Of a stretch of DNA of 30,793 nt, positions 8,101 to 19,806 are shown in pieces. The notes under the pieces were generated by a model. That model ran no database searches. It had not been told where the DNA came from and was given only the letters and a program-made list of their open reading frames with translations. The position numbers and the translations under genes are program-made. The DNA lies in the NCBI GenBank assembly GCA_004335635.1, contig QAXH01005832.1:1-30793 (forward strand). The letters are read 5' to 3'. The DNA comes from Chloromonas sp. AAM2. Its lineage: Eukaryota; Chlorophyta; Chlorophyceae; Chlamydomonadales; Chlamydomonadaceae. The first letter of the stretch is position 1. Every line of letters begins with the position of its first letter.

Positions 8101-9955
8101 GTGCTCCATGAGTGTGCTCTGGGCCTTGTTTAAATGTTGTCCATGCATGCAACCTGTTCACCAGTATCCGCACCGCTCCGCCAACACCACCAATTGGCAA
8201 TGACCCTTGCTCTGTGTCGCGGGTGAATCAGTACTGCTGCTTCTAACAGCCAATGGCCCCTTGCTATGTGGTCCGCAGATTCACGAGCATATCATCATTC
8301 ACGGCAACATCACCAAGCCCACCAAAGTGACAGTCGCCGGCATGGAGATCGAAGGCGAGGAGATGGTTGACGGGGACGATCAGGACGGCGTCAACCAGGG
8401 CACCAAGCACCTGGCAAATCGCGAGTCCTTCATCATCATGCGCAACCGCCTCAAGGAGCAGGTGCGTGCGCTTGTCCGCTTATGTAACGAAATGCGTTCC
8501 TCGCCTAAGAGCGCTGCGTGACGGAGCAGACTCGCGTCGAGAATGCTCCTGTCACGATGCAACAAATGCATATTTGTGGAACCCGCAGCAGCAAGTGGCG
8601 CTACCGTTGATTTCTGCCGTGCAGGGCGTTGACGTGCGGGCGTCCTTTGACGACCACGACGCGGGCGCTGTTGGCGCCGGCAAGATGGCCGTCAGCAAGG
8701 GCATGGACAACGGCATGATGCATGGGCCCATGATGGGAACCATGGCTGGCACTCTCGAGGCTGGTCGCGTCATCCTTGCAGTGCCCGACATTTCAATGGT
8801 GGACTTCTTCCGTCAGCAGTTCTCCATGCTGCCCGCCCCCATTGAACTGGTGCCCGCGCTCGGCGCAGACAACACCGTCGCTTTGGTGCAGCAGGCCATG
8901 CAGATGGGCGGCCTTGATTGCGTGCTCATGCATCCCGAGTTCCTTCGCGATCGCACTCCCACCGGACTGGTGGCCCGCCTGCGCTCCGGCAACCAGCGCT
9001 GCGTTGCCTTCGGCTGGGCACCCATAGGCCCAGTGCGTGAGCTGATTGAGGCGTCAGGCGTGGATGGCTGGCTCGAGGGCCCTTCGTTCGGCAGCAGCAT
9101 CAACCCGCAGCAGCTTCTGGCTGTGCTCGTGCGTGTGCAGCAGGTCAAGAAGCAGCAGGCCATGATGATGAGTGAGTGTGGGATCTGTGTTGCAGATTTG
9201 TGTAAAGCGTCAGCTAGCCGCCTTGTGGGTGTTTATAGATGGCTCCTGTAGAAAAGGCAGCCGCCTTGCTAGTGCGGGAAAGGAAGGTGTAGCAAAGGTG
9301 AGAAGCCCTTGTGCACGTTTCAGTCCACCAACTTGCACTGCTGCTGTCTCCCCCCGCCCCGCCTACTGACAGCTCTGTGCAACTGTTGCATGATATCAGC
9401 CTGATAGTCCCCTGCACACTATCCGCCCCTGTCCTCTGATGTGTCCTCTACTGACTGTGTCATCATTGCCTTGTTGTCCGTGCAGGCATGAACGGCGGAA
9501 TGATGGGCATGGGCATGAACGGCATGGGTATGGGCATGGGCATGGGTGGCGGCATGGGTGGCATGGGTGGCATGGGCATGGGCATGGGAGGTGGCATGGG
9601 CAACGGTGCTGCCTCACCCCCATCCATGAGCATGGGCGGTGCAGGCATGGGAACAACCAACAGCGCCACTGCCCTCATGAGCGGTGTGCAGATGTCAAAC
9701 ATGAGCGGTCAGGGCATGGGCAACATGGGCATGGGCATGGGCAACCCCATGATGGCTGGTCAGGGCAACATGATGGGCCACAACCCACTGTACGGCCAGC
9801 CCCAGGCCTCCCCTTATGCCGGCACGCCAGGCAGCGTGACACCGCCCACCCCAGTTCCCGCGGCCAATGGCGCTGCGCCTCAGAATGAGGCTGAGATGCT
9901 TCAGCAGCTGATGAGTGAGATCACCCGCCTCAAGTCTGAGCTGGGTGAGAACTGA
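5193..9955 (+). CDS. ChR: Channelrhodopsin, full length (11 exons, 698 aa)
   Basis: A light-gated cation/proton channel with all-trans retinal, acting as phototaxis receptor in the plasma membrane over the eyespot. Exons: 5193-5323, 5405-5527, 5614-5717, 5865-5909, 6023-6093, 6571-6705, 7041-7100, 7844-8071, 8279-8461, 8625-9171 and 9486-9955; all introns are GT-AG and the phases close. The start gives a signal peptide (MLLASLLVLAAGTAMA) and an N-glycosylation site. Seven helices span about residues 80-310. Visible motifs are GWEEVYV, RYGEWLLTCPVILIHLSN, LLVSDIG and DIISKQIWG. ChR2 residues map with a constant offset of 29: E90=E119, K93=K122, E97=E126, E101=E130, R120=R149, E123=E152, C128=C157, D156=D185, D253=D282, retinal-binding K257=K286. 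Asn216 matches ChR2 N187, not ChR1 Tyr. A receiver-like domain (about 408-535), a Met/Gly-rich stretch and a terminal amphipathic helix (EAEMLQQLMSEITRLKSEL) follow, as in algal phototaxis opsins. Odd points: S63 is Cys92, N258 is Gln287 and G224 is Thr253. The identity is very secure; which paralogue it is remains open. Confidence 0.97.
6326..6360. repeat. Telomere-like (TTTAGG)n tract in channelrhodopsin intron 5
   Basis: After an A-run, GGTTTAGGTTTAGG, GAGGGTTTGGG and TTTAGG follow each other, a degenerate plant-type telomere-like array. It lies in the 6094-6570 intron. Confidence 0.6.
7770..7822. repeat. (AAC)n microsatellite in channelrhodopsin intron 7
   Basis: About nine AAC/CAA triplets, then AACAACCAACAACAAACAAC, end about 20 nt before the acceptor of exon 8 (7844). 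The tract is A/C-only in the usual polypyrimidine-tract zone. Confidence 0.85.
9488..9780 (+). repeat. GGCATG-type repeat encoding the Met/Gly-rich tail
   Basis: A degenerate hexamer GGCATG encodes alternating Gly-Met (residues about 544-640) in the last channelrhodopsin exon. The opposite strand stays open for a Met/Pro-rich frame only because of this repeat. Similar tails are known in Chlamydomonas channelrhodopsins. Confidence 0.85.
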
Positions 9956-11038
9956 GTACCCTGACACACACACACACAGATTAACGGTGGAGGCTGCATG
10001 TGAAGGAGGCTCAATGGGGGTGACTGGACGTTACACGTGAAGCTGCACATGGGCTGGTACGAGTAAGAAATTCGCCATGGCTACAAGATACGGCCCTGCC
10101 ACACCAGCGAAACACGCGAGATCTAAACGTCAGAGCTGCTTTTGGCAAGGATGCTTTGCTGTTCAGAAGCCATTCAAATCAGGCAAGCAGGCTACTTGGC
10201 CTGCTTTGGGCCTGCCTGATGGGTTATCAAACAAAACAGCTGCGACATGCAGGATTCATCATGCGCTTCTCTCGAGCACAGGGGACAGTCAGAGAAGTGC
10301 CAGACCACATCTTATTTGCAGGTGTGCCTGGAACACGTTAGGACTTGCCAATCATTCATTCACCACACTCAGAACGTTGCCTTGAAGTTTTTGTATGTTG
10401 CATGTTGTGGTTTTGGGTGACTAGGAGGACGGTAACTAACAGTGCTGAATAAATCAAGTTTTTTATACAGGCAAGTGAGGCAAGTGGACGTTTTTCTTCC
10501 TTGGCGTCTGATGATAGGTCATTGTATATGTCGGAAGGCGGCAGGCTGGAGGGTTCACATTCGGTGCCTCAGGTTGAAACATGACGTGATTGAAACATGC
10601 CTGCTTGTGATTTGCTTTCTAATGTGAGCCCGTGTTGCTGAGCTGAAATGCACACAACTGGGTGGGGCCTGCGTTGTATGATTTTGATTGGGCTGAGTCT
10701 GTACTCTGTAGCGCCTGTTGGGAATGGCTGCCCTTGCACAAGAAGTTGTCATGCCACCCGTAGTGTGACGGTTAAAGTTGTTCAGCAATTGGATGTCTGC
10801 AAACTGTAAATCAGGGGGGAAAGGATAGAAGAGATATCTGTGAGCCATTCCACGACGGATGGGATTGGTTATTGCAACCCACGACTAACTGCATGATACA
10901 CCGAGACACAGTGTGCATCCACAGTCTGACGACATTGTTCGTTTACAGACTGCTTGTCATGGAACATGTTGAAGTGGCTTTGTCTTGGACCATCAGCCTG
11001 TTGTCATGTTGTGCGCAGCCTGTCGCCACCGGTGTCTG
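9956..11038. other. Channelrhodopsin 3' region / intergenic
   Basis: A (CA)n tract at about 9963-9978 follows the stop codon. No further gene is evident. The first TGTAA is near 10804, about 850 nt after the stop, which would imply a long 3' UTR, not unusual in these algae. Confidence 0.5.
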
Positions 11039-11224
11039 TGACACCGTCAGAGCCTGTAAGAGCCTGCCACAACACCATCTGACACTGTCAGAGCCTGTAA
11101 GAGCCTGTCACAACACCGTCTGACACTGTCAGAGCCTGTAAGAGCCTGCCACAACACCGTGTGACACCGTCAGAGCCTGTCACAACATCGGATGACACTG
11201 TCAGAGCCTGTCACAACACCAGAT
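11039..11224. repeat. Minisatellite, three 41-bp and two 31-bp units
   Basis: Units begin TGACAC(C/T)GTCAGAGCCTG. The first three contain an additional TAAGAGCCTG segment and measure 41 bp; the last two lack it and measure 31 bp. Their sum matches the array length. The long units each contain TGTAA in the sense of the flanking genes. Confidence 0.85.
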
Positions 11225-11940
11225 GGATCCGCCAATAGTCTGTACGGATCACCGTGCACTTGCAGAAAAGGTACCGGCAAGGCGTCAAGGACAAGGGCTG
11301 CAAGTATGGAGGGTTTTCAAGCTCTCATGACAATCGATTGACTAGATATGTCACTGTTTGATATGCCAGTTCCACTTTGGGCGATCGCTTCAGTGCGGCA
11401 TGTCCTTAAATGGGCCATGAAGTAACGTCATATGGCAAAAAATGCCGCTTAGATGATTGGAATTCGCTATCAACAGTTGACATAGTGAGAGTTGCCATTT
11501 CACTAGCTGACACTGACCCTAACCCTGACAATCTTGCAATCCAGTCCATTTATATGGCTAACGGGATGCTTTCGGAAGGTGTTCTGTGGGGTGATGGCCA
11601 CAAGGGCCTCACCACCCCTTGCTGACACGGTCAGATTCCCCCTTTACTAGGAGATATTTTTGCGCAAGTAGTTGGTATTTGCGTCGGACGTGCTTTATGG
11701 TGTGTATTCCCTCCTTGTAACCAGCACCCAATCCAACTATTCACAGCTACAGCCACAGCTACAGCACAGCTACATCACAGCACAGCCACAGCTGCAGCAT
11801 CAGTCAAAGGATCATCCAAACACGGTGTGTGACAATCGCCGTTTCTTTGAAATCGACAAAGCCGCCGGTGTCTTCAACCCGCCACCATCAGAGCAGCATA
11901 GACACAGTGCTGCCGCCCAGTGCGCAGCGTGGGCTTCAAG
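11225..11940. other. Intergenic region with dispersed repeat A, copy 2, and a CAGCTA tract
   Basis: About 11430-11720 is the second copy of repeat A (see 4291-4545). A CACAGCTACAGC-type low-complexity tract lies at about 11742-11800. The last 150 nt before 11941 presumably hold the promoter and 5' UTR of the pyrophosphatase gene. No coding exon is needed here. Confidence 0.55.
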
Positions 11941-14900
11941 ATGGCGTTCCCAGCTATCGTGACGATTTTGCTGATTCCCGCCTCTGCTGTTCTGGGCATC
12001 CTCTTCGCGGTCTACCTGTGGAACGTGGTGGCCAAGGTGCAGCTAGTTGGCGGCCAGGTCGTCCGCAGCCAGAATGGTCGCGAGTACCTTCTGGTGGGTG
12101 GAGATTGACACGTCTGAAAAAATCTGTATCTTCTCTGGCGCCCATCATGTTGATCGCAGCGCTCCACACCTGCCCATCCCCTGGCGACCGCTGCGAATCG
12201 CTCATCTGTGTACTGATAGCCTTGAGATGATGCTAGCGTTCCCCTTTATTCCCAAAACGTGGCCCACTTTCGGAATATCTGGGCACCCATCACGGGCACG
12301 TTGCATGGGGCCTGCACGACCTAGAATTCCGATCATTCTGCATCTCATTGCGTATAACACGATGAAATTGTTGGATCAGCAGAACAGGGCGTGTGCAATG
12401 CTTCTGCAGCACCCTTGCGTTCCGTCGATCTGTCTCGATGATCTGGCACATTCTGCTATTTGCAGGAGGAAGAGCAGCGCGGTGAGGAGGAAGTGGTTGG
12501 AAAGGCTGCTGATATTCAGCAATCCATCGCTGAGGGCGCCCATGCCTTCCTGATGACTGAGTACAAGTACATGGGCGTCTTCGGGGTAGGTTTTATGCCT
12601 TCATTCCGGTCCAACAATGTGATGAATTGTACTCTGTGTCATTGATGAACTTGTTGCATCCCGATGCCGGAGGTTTAGACGAAACCTGTCATCAACCCTA
12701 TGGCATTGCCGGAAAAGTTGCTGACAGGGAAAAGTTATCGCACAGACAACCCGCCAAGGGACATCCTCATGTGATCAGAGTGGTGGTCCACGCACAGGTT
12801 GATTCAAAGCACTCGCACTGCTCACCGTGTTCCATGCGTGTTCCCCAACCTTCAGGTCATCATGTCCGCCGTCATCTTTTCCCTGCTGTCCATTGTTACT
12901 CCCGAGGAAGGGCGTACCAAGGATGATGAGGTCAGGAACGGCCTGTTCTCCATGATTGCCTTCATCATCGGTGCCACCACCTCCATTGTTGCCGGGTACC
13001 TGGGCATGTCCATTGCCACCTATGCCAACGCCCGCACCACAGTGGAGGCCCGCAAAGGCATTGCCCCTGCCTTTGCCGTCGGTGAGTGTTATCTTCACTC
13101 ATGGCAATCAACTGTCCTGTGCGCAGTTCTGCAGTCATGTCCTTGTATCGCCTGCTCAACATAGTCATCTTTGTGCGCCACGTTCTGGAGCATGTAGCCT
13201 CCCTGGGCATTGTACACAAATAACCTCCATCACCGTCCCTGTGTTTGCAGCCTTCCGCTCCGGCGCTGTCATGGGCTTCCTGCTGGCCTCTCTGGGCCTG
13301 TTGAACCTGTACCTGACCATCATGATCTTCTCCAAGGTATGGCCAAGGCACCGTTGAGTCCTGAGTGTGGCTTGAACTGTATCTGTTGAGACATTGTGCC
13401 GGATGCAGGTATGAGTCATTTAAACAAGACTTGTGTATGGCTGCTTAATATGAGTGATGATTGGAATTGGATTTGTCATGACATTGTGCGTGTGAAGTGC
13501 GGGTGTTGACATGCTAATGTATTACACGACAAAGCAAGACAATGCACCGCGACTATTGAATATGCTCGTTGACTTGAATTTGCTGCACTGGCTTCGACAA
13601 GGGATGTTTGACATGCGCCTGTGCTGATACAGACAGCTGACATGCCGACGCGCCAACGAACAAGCAACAGGACCAATATTATCATGGTCTGTACTAAAAA
13701 CTGTGTTTGTGCAGTTCTACGGTGATGACTGGAAAGGTCTGTTCGAGGCCATCACTGGCTATGGTCTGGGCGGCAGCTCCATTGCTCTGTTCGGCCGCGT
13801 GGGCGGTGGCATCTACACCAAGGTGTGTGTGTGGACGGCTGCTGTCTGCTGTTACATGTCGAGTCTTTCTATGGTGCGCCTGGTCGAACCATTTGATCGA
13901 CTTGTTACTGTTCAATAATTGTGTCGAGCCATTGCTGTCGAGCCATTTCATTGCAGATCTGCACTGCCAACGCCTCCGCCAAGTCCATGTGAACATGTGC
14001 TTAATGTACCAGTTTGTTGAAGTGTAGAATTGAAGGGTTACCTGTTCTTGTACATGGTTGTACGATGCATTCAAGTTTTGTCCGTTGAGGCTCCAGACAT
14101 GGGCTCTACTGATGAACTGGTGATATGTGACTTGTCTGCCTTTTTTGTTCAGGCTGCTGACGTTGGCGCTGATCTGGTGGGCAAGGTCGAGAAGGACATT
14201 CCCGAGGACGACCCCCGCAACCCTGCTGTGATTGCCGACAACGTGGGTGACAATGTGGGCGACATTGCTGGTATGGGCTCCGACCTGTTTGGCTCTTTCG
14301 CTGAGTCCACATGCGCCGCCCTCGTCATCTCCGCTGTCTCCTCCCTGGGTCAGGACCTGGACTTTGTCGGCATGTCCTTCCCTCTGCTCATCAGGTGCGC
14401 AAACTTGTCAATGGCGCTTAGTGAGTATGGGGCCATATTTTACATGAATGACTGCTGGTGCAGTGGCAGCAGTGGTGGTCTTGGCAGCGGCAGTCTGTTA
14501 CACTTTCTGTTCTATGTAGTCTATTCTATTCAGTATTCTGGTTACGAGTGGCCTTGATGTGACATGCGACTGGGCAAATGTCTGACTGTTTGCAAGAAAA
14601 ACACCTCATCGAATGCCCACCCTGTGCTTGTTCGTTTCGCAGTGCTGCTGGTATCCTGGTTTGCATCGTGACCACCTTCCTGGCCACCGACATCCAGCCC
14701 GCCAAGACCATTGCTGATGTTGAGCACACCCTCAAGATGCAGCTCATCGTGTCAACCCTCATCATGACCCCTGTGAGTTCACACACAGGCCAGTGGGCAC
14801 ACGACATGCTGGAGCCCTTTCCGTACGACAATTATACTGGAATGTCATATGATTAGGATGTGCACACCCTCCGTGCATCTACAAGATGTATTGTCCTTCA

Positions 14901-17900
14901 TTATGCTGCTTGTGATGTGACGATGGCGGCTCTGGGCCGGAGTTAGAAGGTGGCCGCCCGCGCAGCTTGCGGGGTGGCCGTCCATTATGGCCACCAGTGT
15001 GCACTTTCCGGTCAACTAATGGCACGCTGTCCATTGATTTGCAGGCCGCATACGTGCTTGCTATCGGCTCCCTGCCAGAGCAGTTCACCCTTCAGGTGCC
15101 CAGCGCCAACCCAGAGCATCCCTTCGACACCAAGATTGTCAAGAACTGGTACGTACATCAGTAGGCAAGGGTCGTGATTCTATGTGTATTCTCGCCTGCA
15201 GCCAGCCCTTGTGCTTGACAGGTCAAATATTCACGCCATGCCTGTGGTAGATCTGATGTGTACGAGCTGGGGATGCACGAATGCGCCATGTTACTGAATG
15301 TGTGCAGGCAGATGTTCGCAGGAGTGTGATCTGATGTAGTTGAACCGTCTGGGCCCGCCACGTTCGATGATGTGCGCAGGCAGATGTTCGTGACCGCGGC
15401 TGTTGGCCTGTGGGGCGGCTTGCTCATCGGTCTGCAGACCGAGTACTTCACCTCCAACCGCTACAAGCCAGTGCAGGTGAGGACCACAGTGCAGTCTTTG
15501 AAGGTTGCTGACATGATGATGCAGCCAGTGTCTTCAGTGCCCATGTCATTCAGGTCAGGACCACAGTGCAGCCGTTGGTGTGGAGTTGGAGGGTGGAGTG
15601 GCTGACCGACATGGCGATGCAGCCAGTGTCTTCAGTGCCCATGAAGTTTGTCCACCTGCCACCTGTTTGGAACATTGCAGGCCGCACAGTCATGGTTCCG
15701 TATTTTCAACATCAGCTTTGTGTGCTGTTGCCTCGCGCGCTTCTGTTAGGACGTTGCCGACGCTTGCCGCACCGGTGCCGCCACCGACATCATCTTCGGC
15801 CTGGCTCTGGGCTACAAGTCGTGCATCATCCCCACCATCTCCATTGCCATCTGCATCTACGTGGGCAACAGCCTCGCGGGCATGTACGGCATTGCCACTG
15901 CTGCCCTGGGCATGCTCGGCACACTGGCCACTGGTGAGTCAATGCACACTGGGTGACCATCTGATATGGTAAATGGGTATGAAGGCACGCCATGTGTAGG
16001 CTCATCAGCCGCACCATGCACTATCTTGTTCTCAACACTGCAAAGCCATAGATGGCATGAAATCCGGCGCAGCCGGGGCTTATGATTGAGCATGCACTGA
16101 GCTTTGCCTTGTGCTCTGCCACCTGCTCAGGTCTGGCTATTGATGCTTATGGCCCCATCTCCGACAACGCTGGCGGTATCGCTGAGATGGCTGGCATGGG
16201 CGAGGACATCCGCGAGCGCACCGACGCCCTGGGTAAGTCATGTTCGACTACTTGCCTATTTGTCTCAGACTGATGCCTTTCAGGCATTAGAGCTGTATTC
16301 GTTAAGATGCAATGCATGTGATTTGTTTCGGTGCCATAACTCCCTGGGCCTGAGCGTTGCTGAATTGGGCTGAACTCCTGGCCACTGCCCTGTTCCGCCA
16401 CAGACGCTGCCGGTAACACCACCGCTGCCATCGGTAAGGGCTTTGCCATCGGCTCCGCCGCCCTGGTGTCCCTGGCCCTGTTCGGTGCCTATGTCACACG
16501 CGCCAAGATCGACCTCATCCACTCCTCCATCCTGGACCCCAAGGTGACACGCTTGCACACAACACACACAGTCACAACATGAAGCAGACATGACAGCATG
16601 ACTATTTTTCACTCTTACTAGACTTTTGGTGAGCCTATTTCCAGTTCACCAGACAGTCCACGTGCCACTTGCATCATCCGCTCCAGGCCGACGAACACAT
16701 GCCCTGTCGTTGAGCTCAGTCCTATTTTGCAGTGCTGGTGCCATGGAATAAACAAAGCAAGATCTAGGACAAGGCAAACCTCCAGGATCGGCCCCGAGGT
16801 GTCTTATGCCTCGTATGTTTTTACAGATTTCTTCAGTTCCTGGTGACATCTCAAACAAGCGCTTTGTTGCCATGGGTTGATGTCCATCCTTTGCGGCAGG
16901 TGTTCGCTGGTCTGCTGATCGGTGCCATGCTTCCCTACTGGTTCAGCGCCATGACCATGAAGAGCGTGGGCAAGGCCGCATTGGCCATGGTGGAGGAGGT
17001 GAGGAGACTTCCGGTCGGAAACCATCGTCATACACATGTCCTACGATTACTGGGTGCTCAGTCAGTTAACTGTTTTGCAGCCCCTGTCGACGCATGCACC
17101 TGTCAAACCTGGCTGACAAAGCCAGCAGTGTGCCCTCTTCGTGGCAGCATCGCAGCTTCTCATGCAATAATCCCATGTCTGGAATGTCTAGCTTGCAGTT
17201 GGTCCAAGAATGTGTACGCTGTTTCCGCTTTTGCCGTTCTTCAGCTTGTGTTTAGTGCTGCGAATTGTGATGGCACAATCATTGTTGCTCATGCATTCAT
17301 CCAGTGACGACTTTCGTTGATTGTTCCCTTGATTGCTTCCCAGGTGCGTCGCCAGTTCAACACTATCCCTGGCCTGCTGGAGGGCACCGGGCGCCCCGAC
17401 TACAAGGCGTGCGTAGCCATCTCCACCCAGTCCTCCCTGTCGGAGATGATCCCACCGGGCGCGCTGGTCATGCTCACACCAGTCATTGTCGGAGCACTGT
17501 TCGGAACCCAGGTGTGTGGGCCTCGCTGTTACATCCCTAGTCATCCTTGCGTCCCTTCTGAAGGATGGCGCACAGAGTGTTTTGACTCGTGACAGTGTTT
17601 TGATTGATTTGCGTTGCTTTGTTGGATCATACTGATACAGACGTGATATGGCACTGACACAAACATGGCTCTTTGCCCTGACTCCGAACGAATGTTGAAC
17701 GTTGTGTGTTGCCTCATTTTGATGTTATCAATTTCTTGCACCACTTACACCAACACAAAGCAGTGTTTGCCTCGACGACAAAGTATCACGCCTGACCCAT
17801 GCTGCTTGATTTCTTGCCCTCAGGCCCTGGCCGGCGTGCTGGCCGGCTCCCTGGTGAGCGGCGTGCAGCTGGCCATCAGCATGAGCAACACCGGCGGCGC

Positions 17901-18418
17901 ATGGGACAACGCCAAGAAGTACATTGAAGCCGGAAACACCGAGCATGCCCGCGAGCTGGGCGGCAAGGGCTCGGACTGCCACAAGGCCGCCGTCATTGGT
18001 GACACCGTGAGTGCATGGGGCACTGATTGGACAAGTGCCGGGCAGTCACAGGTTCATTGATAGCTGCAAGGCATGGGGGCTGATGTCAAGGCATGATGAC
18101 ATCGCAGTCTTGGGTCTAGCATCTTCATGAAGGTCCATGAATGTAATTTTTACAGGCCTAAGCTGTTGCTGGACATGCATCATCTAGGTGGCTGCATCTG
18201 TGTGGTGATGCGCCTTGTGCTAGCATGTGAGAGCTTGCAAGGTTAAGTTGGCTCTGTTTTCGCTCTGCCCGCAGGTTGGTGACCCACTGAAGGACACCAG
18301 CGGCCCTTCCCTGAACATTCTGGTCAAGCTCATGGCGGTGGAGTCCCTGGTGTTCGCACCCTTCTTTTACGCCTGCGCCAACGGCCAGGGTCTGTTCTTC
18401 CAGTGGCTGGGCCTGTAA
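11941..18418 (+). CDS. AVP1: Type I (K+-dependent) membrane H+-pyrophosphatase (16 exons, 761 aa)
   Basis: It hydrolyses PPi and pumps H+ into the vacuole or acidocalcisome. Exons: 11941-12093, 12466-12585, 12856-13081, 13251-13336, 13715-13822, 14153-14394, 14643-14772, 15045-15148, 15380-15476, 15750-15933, 16131-16232, 16404-16543, 16900-16998, 17344-17511, 17824-18006 and 18275-18418. All phases agree, and 761 aa compares with about 770 in plants. The catalytic signature [11 protein letters not shown] is at residues 234-244, followed by [10 protein letters not shown] (259-268), whose Asp residues bind Mg-PPi. Further motifs are [38 protein letters not shown] (521-538), [20 protein letters not shown] and the C-terminal [15 protein letters not shown]. 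Alanine in GNTTAA marks the K+-dependent class; K+-independent enzymes have Lys there. The ATG at 11941 fits the short lumenal N-terminus and first helix; an in-frame GTG upstream is not needed. Introns carry duplicated splice borders near exon 9. The identity is secure. Confidence 0.97.
15303..15392. repeat. Duplicated 3' splice border of pyrophosphatase exon 9
   Basis: TGTGCAGGCAGATGTTCG at about 15301-15318 repeats the border TGTGCGCAG|GCAGATGTTCG at 15371-15390. Only the downstream copy leads into the conserved reading frame, so the upstream one is a decoy acceptor about 71 nt away. Confidence 0.7.
15474..15650. repeat. Imperfect tandem duplication spanning the exon 9 donor
   Basis: CAG|GTGAGGACCACAGTGCAG (from 15474) recurs as CAGGTCAGGACCACAGTGCAG (from 15551). 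Both copies continue into GATGCAGCCAGTGTCTTCAG and TGCCCATG. The second copy has an extra insertion of about 30 bp. The donor itself is thus duplicated 77 nt downstream. Confidence 0.75.
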
Positions 18419-19806
18419 AGATCCGGTAGCACTCGGTGATATGTGTTCCAAGCTCTCGCTAACAACATCCCTATCCTCTTTTTGCGTCTGCCTTTGTCTG
18501 GTACATGTTATTCAACGTTACAGATTAGCAATGGCTTGGAACTAAGCCTGCAGTTTTGAAGCAGGGTGTTTCCTGCCTGACGGTTGTGGACTGTCCCAAG
18601 GACTGAAGGGCCCTGCAGGAGTGGGAACGTGGGATGACGGGGCGAGGCAGCAAGCACATAAGCCTGAACAGGAAACCCAGTCATGAACCTCCAGACAGCA
18701 GCTACAGGGGCGTGAGATGGTCACTGAATGGTGTCCCGAATGGTGTCCCGCTGAACACATTTCTTGTTTTACTTATGACGCTGGCCAGACGCTGAGCCTG
18801 GTGGTGGAGTTTGGCTGGGCAGCGCACCGTTCGTATGGGTGTTTTAATTGCGATTGGATTAATACGGCGTGTCCTCACATCCGAGTCGGTTTTCTCCTCC
18901 GTCTTGGACATGGTTGTGCGCACATCGCAGGTTAGGATGTGCCACCGGATTGTGATGGTAACAGCCAGGACGAGGCTGAACACAACACGTGGGGAAACGC
19001 CTGCACTTGGCAGTGGGGAAACGCCTGCACTTGGCATCCCTGCAGGGTGTGTGATGGGCAGGCCTGATCCGGCTGTACTGCAGTGATTCATGGCACCTCT
19101 GCAGGGTCGTGTGTTCCATGTGTGCATATGCGATCACGTATCGCACTGGGGCGAGTATTGTCTCAGGGGTGTGTGATGTGCACGAGTGTGGACTTGTCCT
19201 GACATTTATGCATTGTGGCAATTCGGACGCATGTTGTTGGCTGAGACGTTTCAACTGCTCTTCAGCTGCTTTTGGCGTGTTAATCAGGAGGGTCGGTTGC
19301 CTTGGCATGCAAGCCCTACTGATTCAGCATGCTGCTTGCGCTGAGTTGCAGTTTCCTGTGTAATGACCAGTAGTTGCCTGCCCGATTGACTAAGCAATAA
19401 GAATAACCAAGTCCACTGTGCACTGACAAAATGAGCAACGCAATCGAACTTGGTAGGTTGGTGTCTATAGTACCAGTTTGCACACAGTCAGCAGCATGTC
19501 AACTCAAATACACAATGTCACGCTGGCACTGTCACAGCATGGCACAGCCCAGCTGCCCAGTGCTGGCCGAACGCCTTCGGTTGTGTCTGCCGGCACCTGC
19601 AACTGCCAGCTGGACAAGCTGATGCAACGAACTAGGCACGATGCACAACATCCCCTTTTTCTGCAGCTAGAGCCTCACATCAGGCATAAAGACCATCAGA
19701 TGCAGCAGTTCAGCAGGCAAGTGTGGAAGTTGTCTTGCTTTTGTTTTACCCATGCATGCACGCTGCTTATCAACGGCTCAGGCGTGAACCCATGCCCTTT
19801 GGCTCA
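18419..19806. other. 3' region of the pyrophosphatase gene, convergent with a minus-strand gene
   Basis: One TGTAA overlaps the stop codon itself and is too early to act alone. The next on the plus strand is at 19359-19363, about 940 nt downstream, and would give a long 3' UTR. Two exact 24-bp units lie in tandem at 18989-19036 (GTGGGGAAACGCCTGCACTT). No gene is evident. Confidence 0.5.

Noticed and set aside
8367..9251. 294-codon continuous plus-strand frame
   Set aside because: It joins a shifted frame of exon 9, an intron and the true exon 10; the splice sites at 8461/8625 and 9171/9486 give the conserved protein.
9396..9702. Minus-strand Met/Pro-rich and Cys/His/Pro-rich frames
   Set aside because: They exist only as the antisense of the GGCATG repeat in the channelrhodopsin tail.
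11920..11940. Upstream in-frame GTG as start of the pyrophosphatase
   Set aside because: The ATG at 11941 gives the expected N-terminus; GTG starts are not expected in nuclear algal genes.
5193..18418. Operon or bacterial origin for the channelrhodopsin and pyrophosphatase genes
   Set aside because: Both have many GT-AG introns and a 2-kb intergenic region with its own repeats; there are no bacterial ribosome-binding sites or polycistronic spacing.
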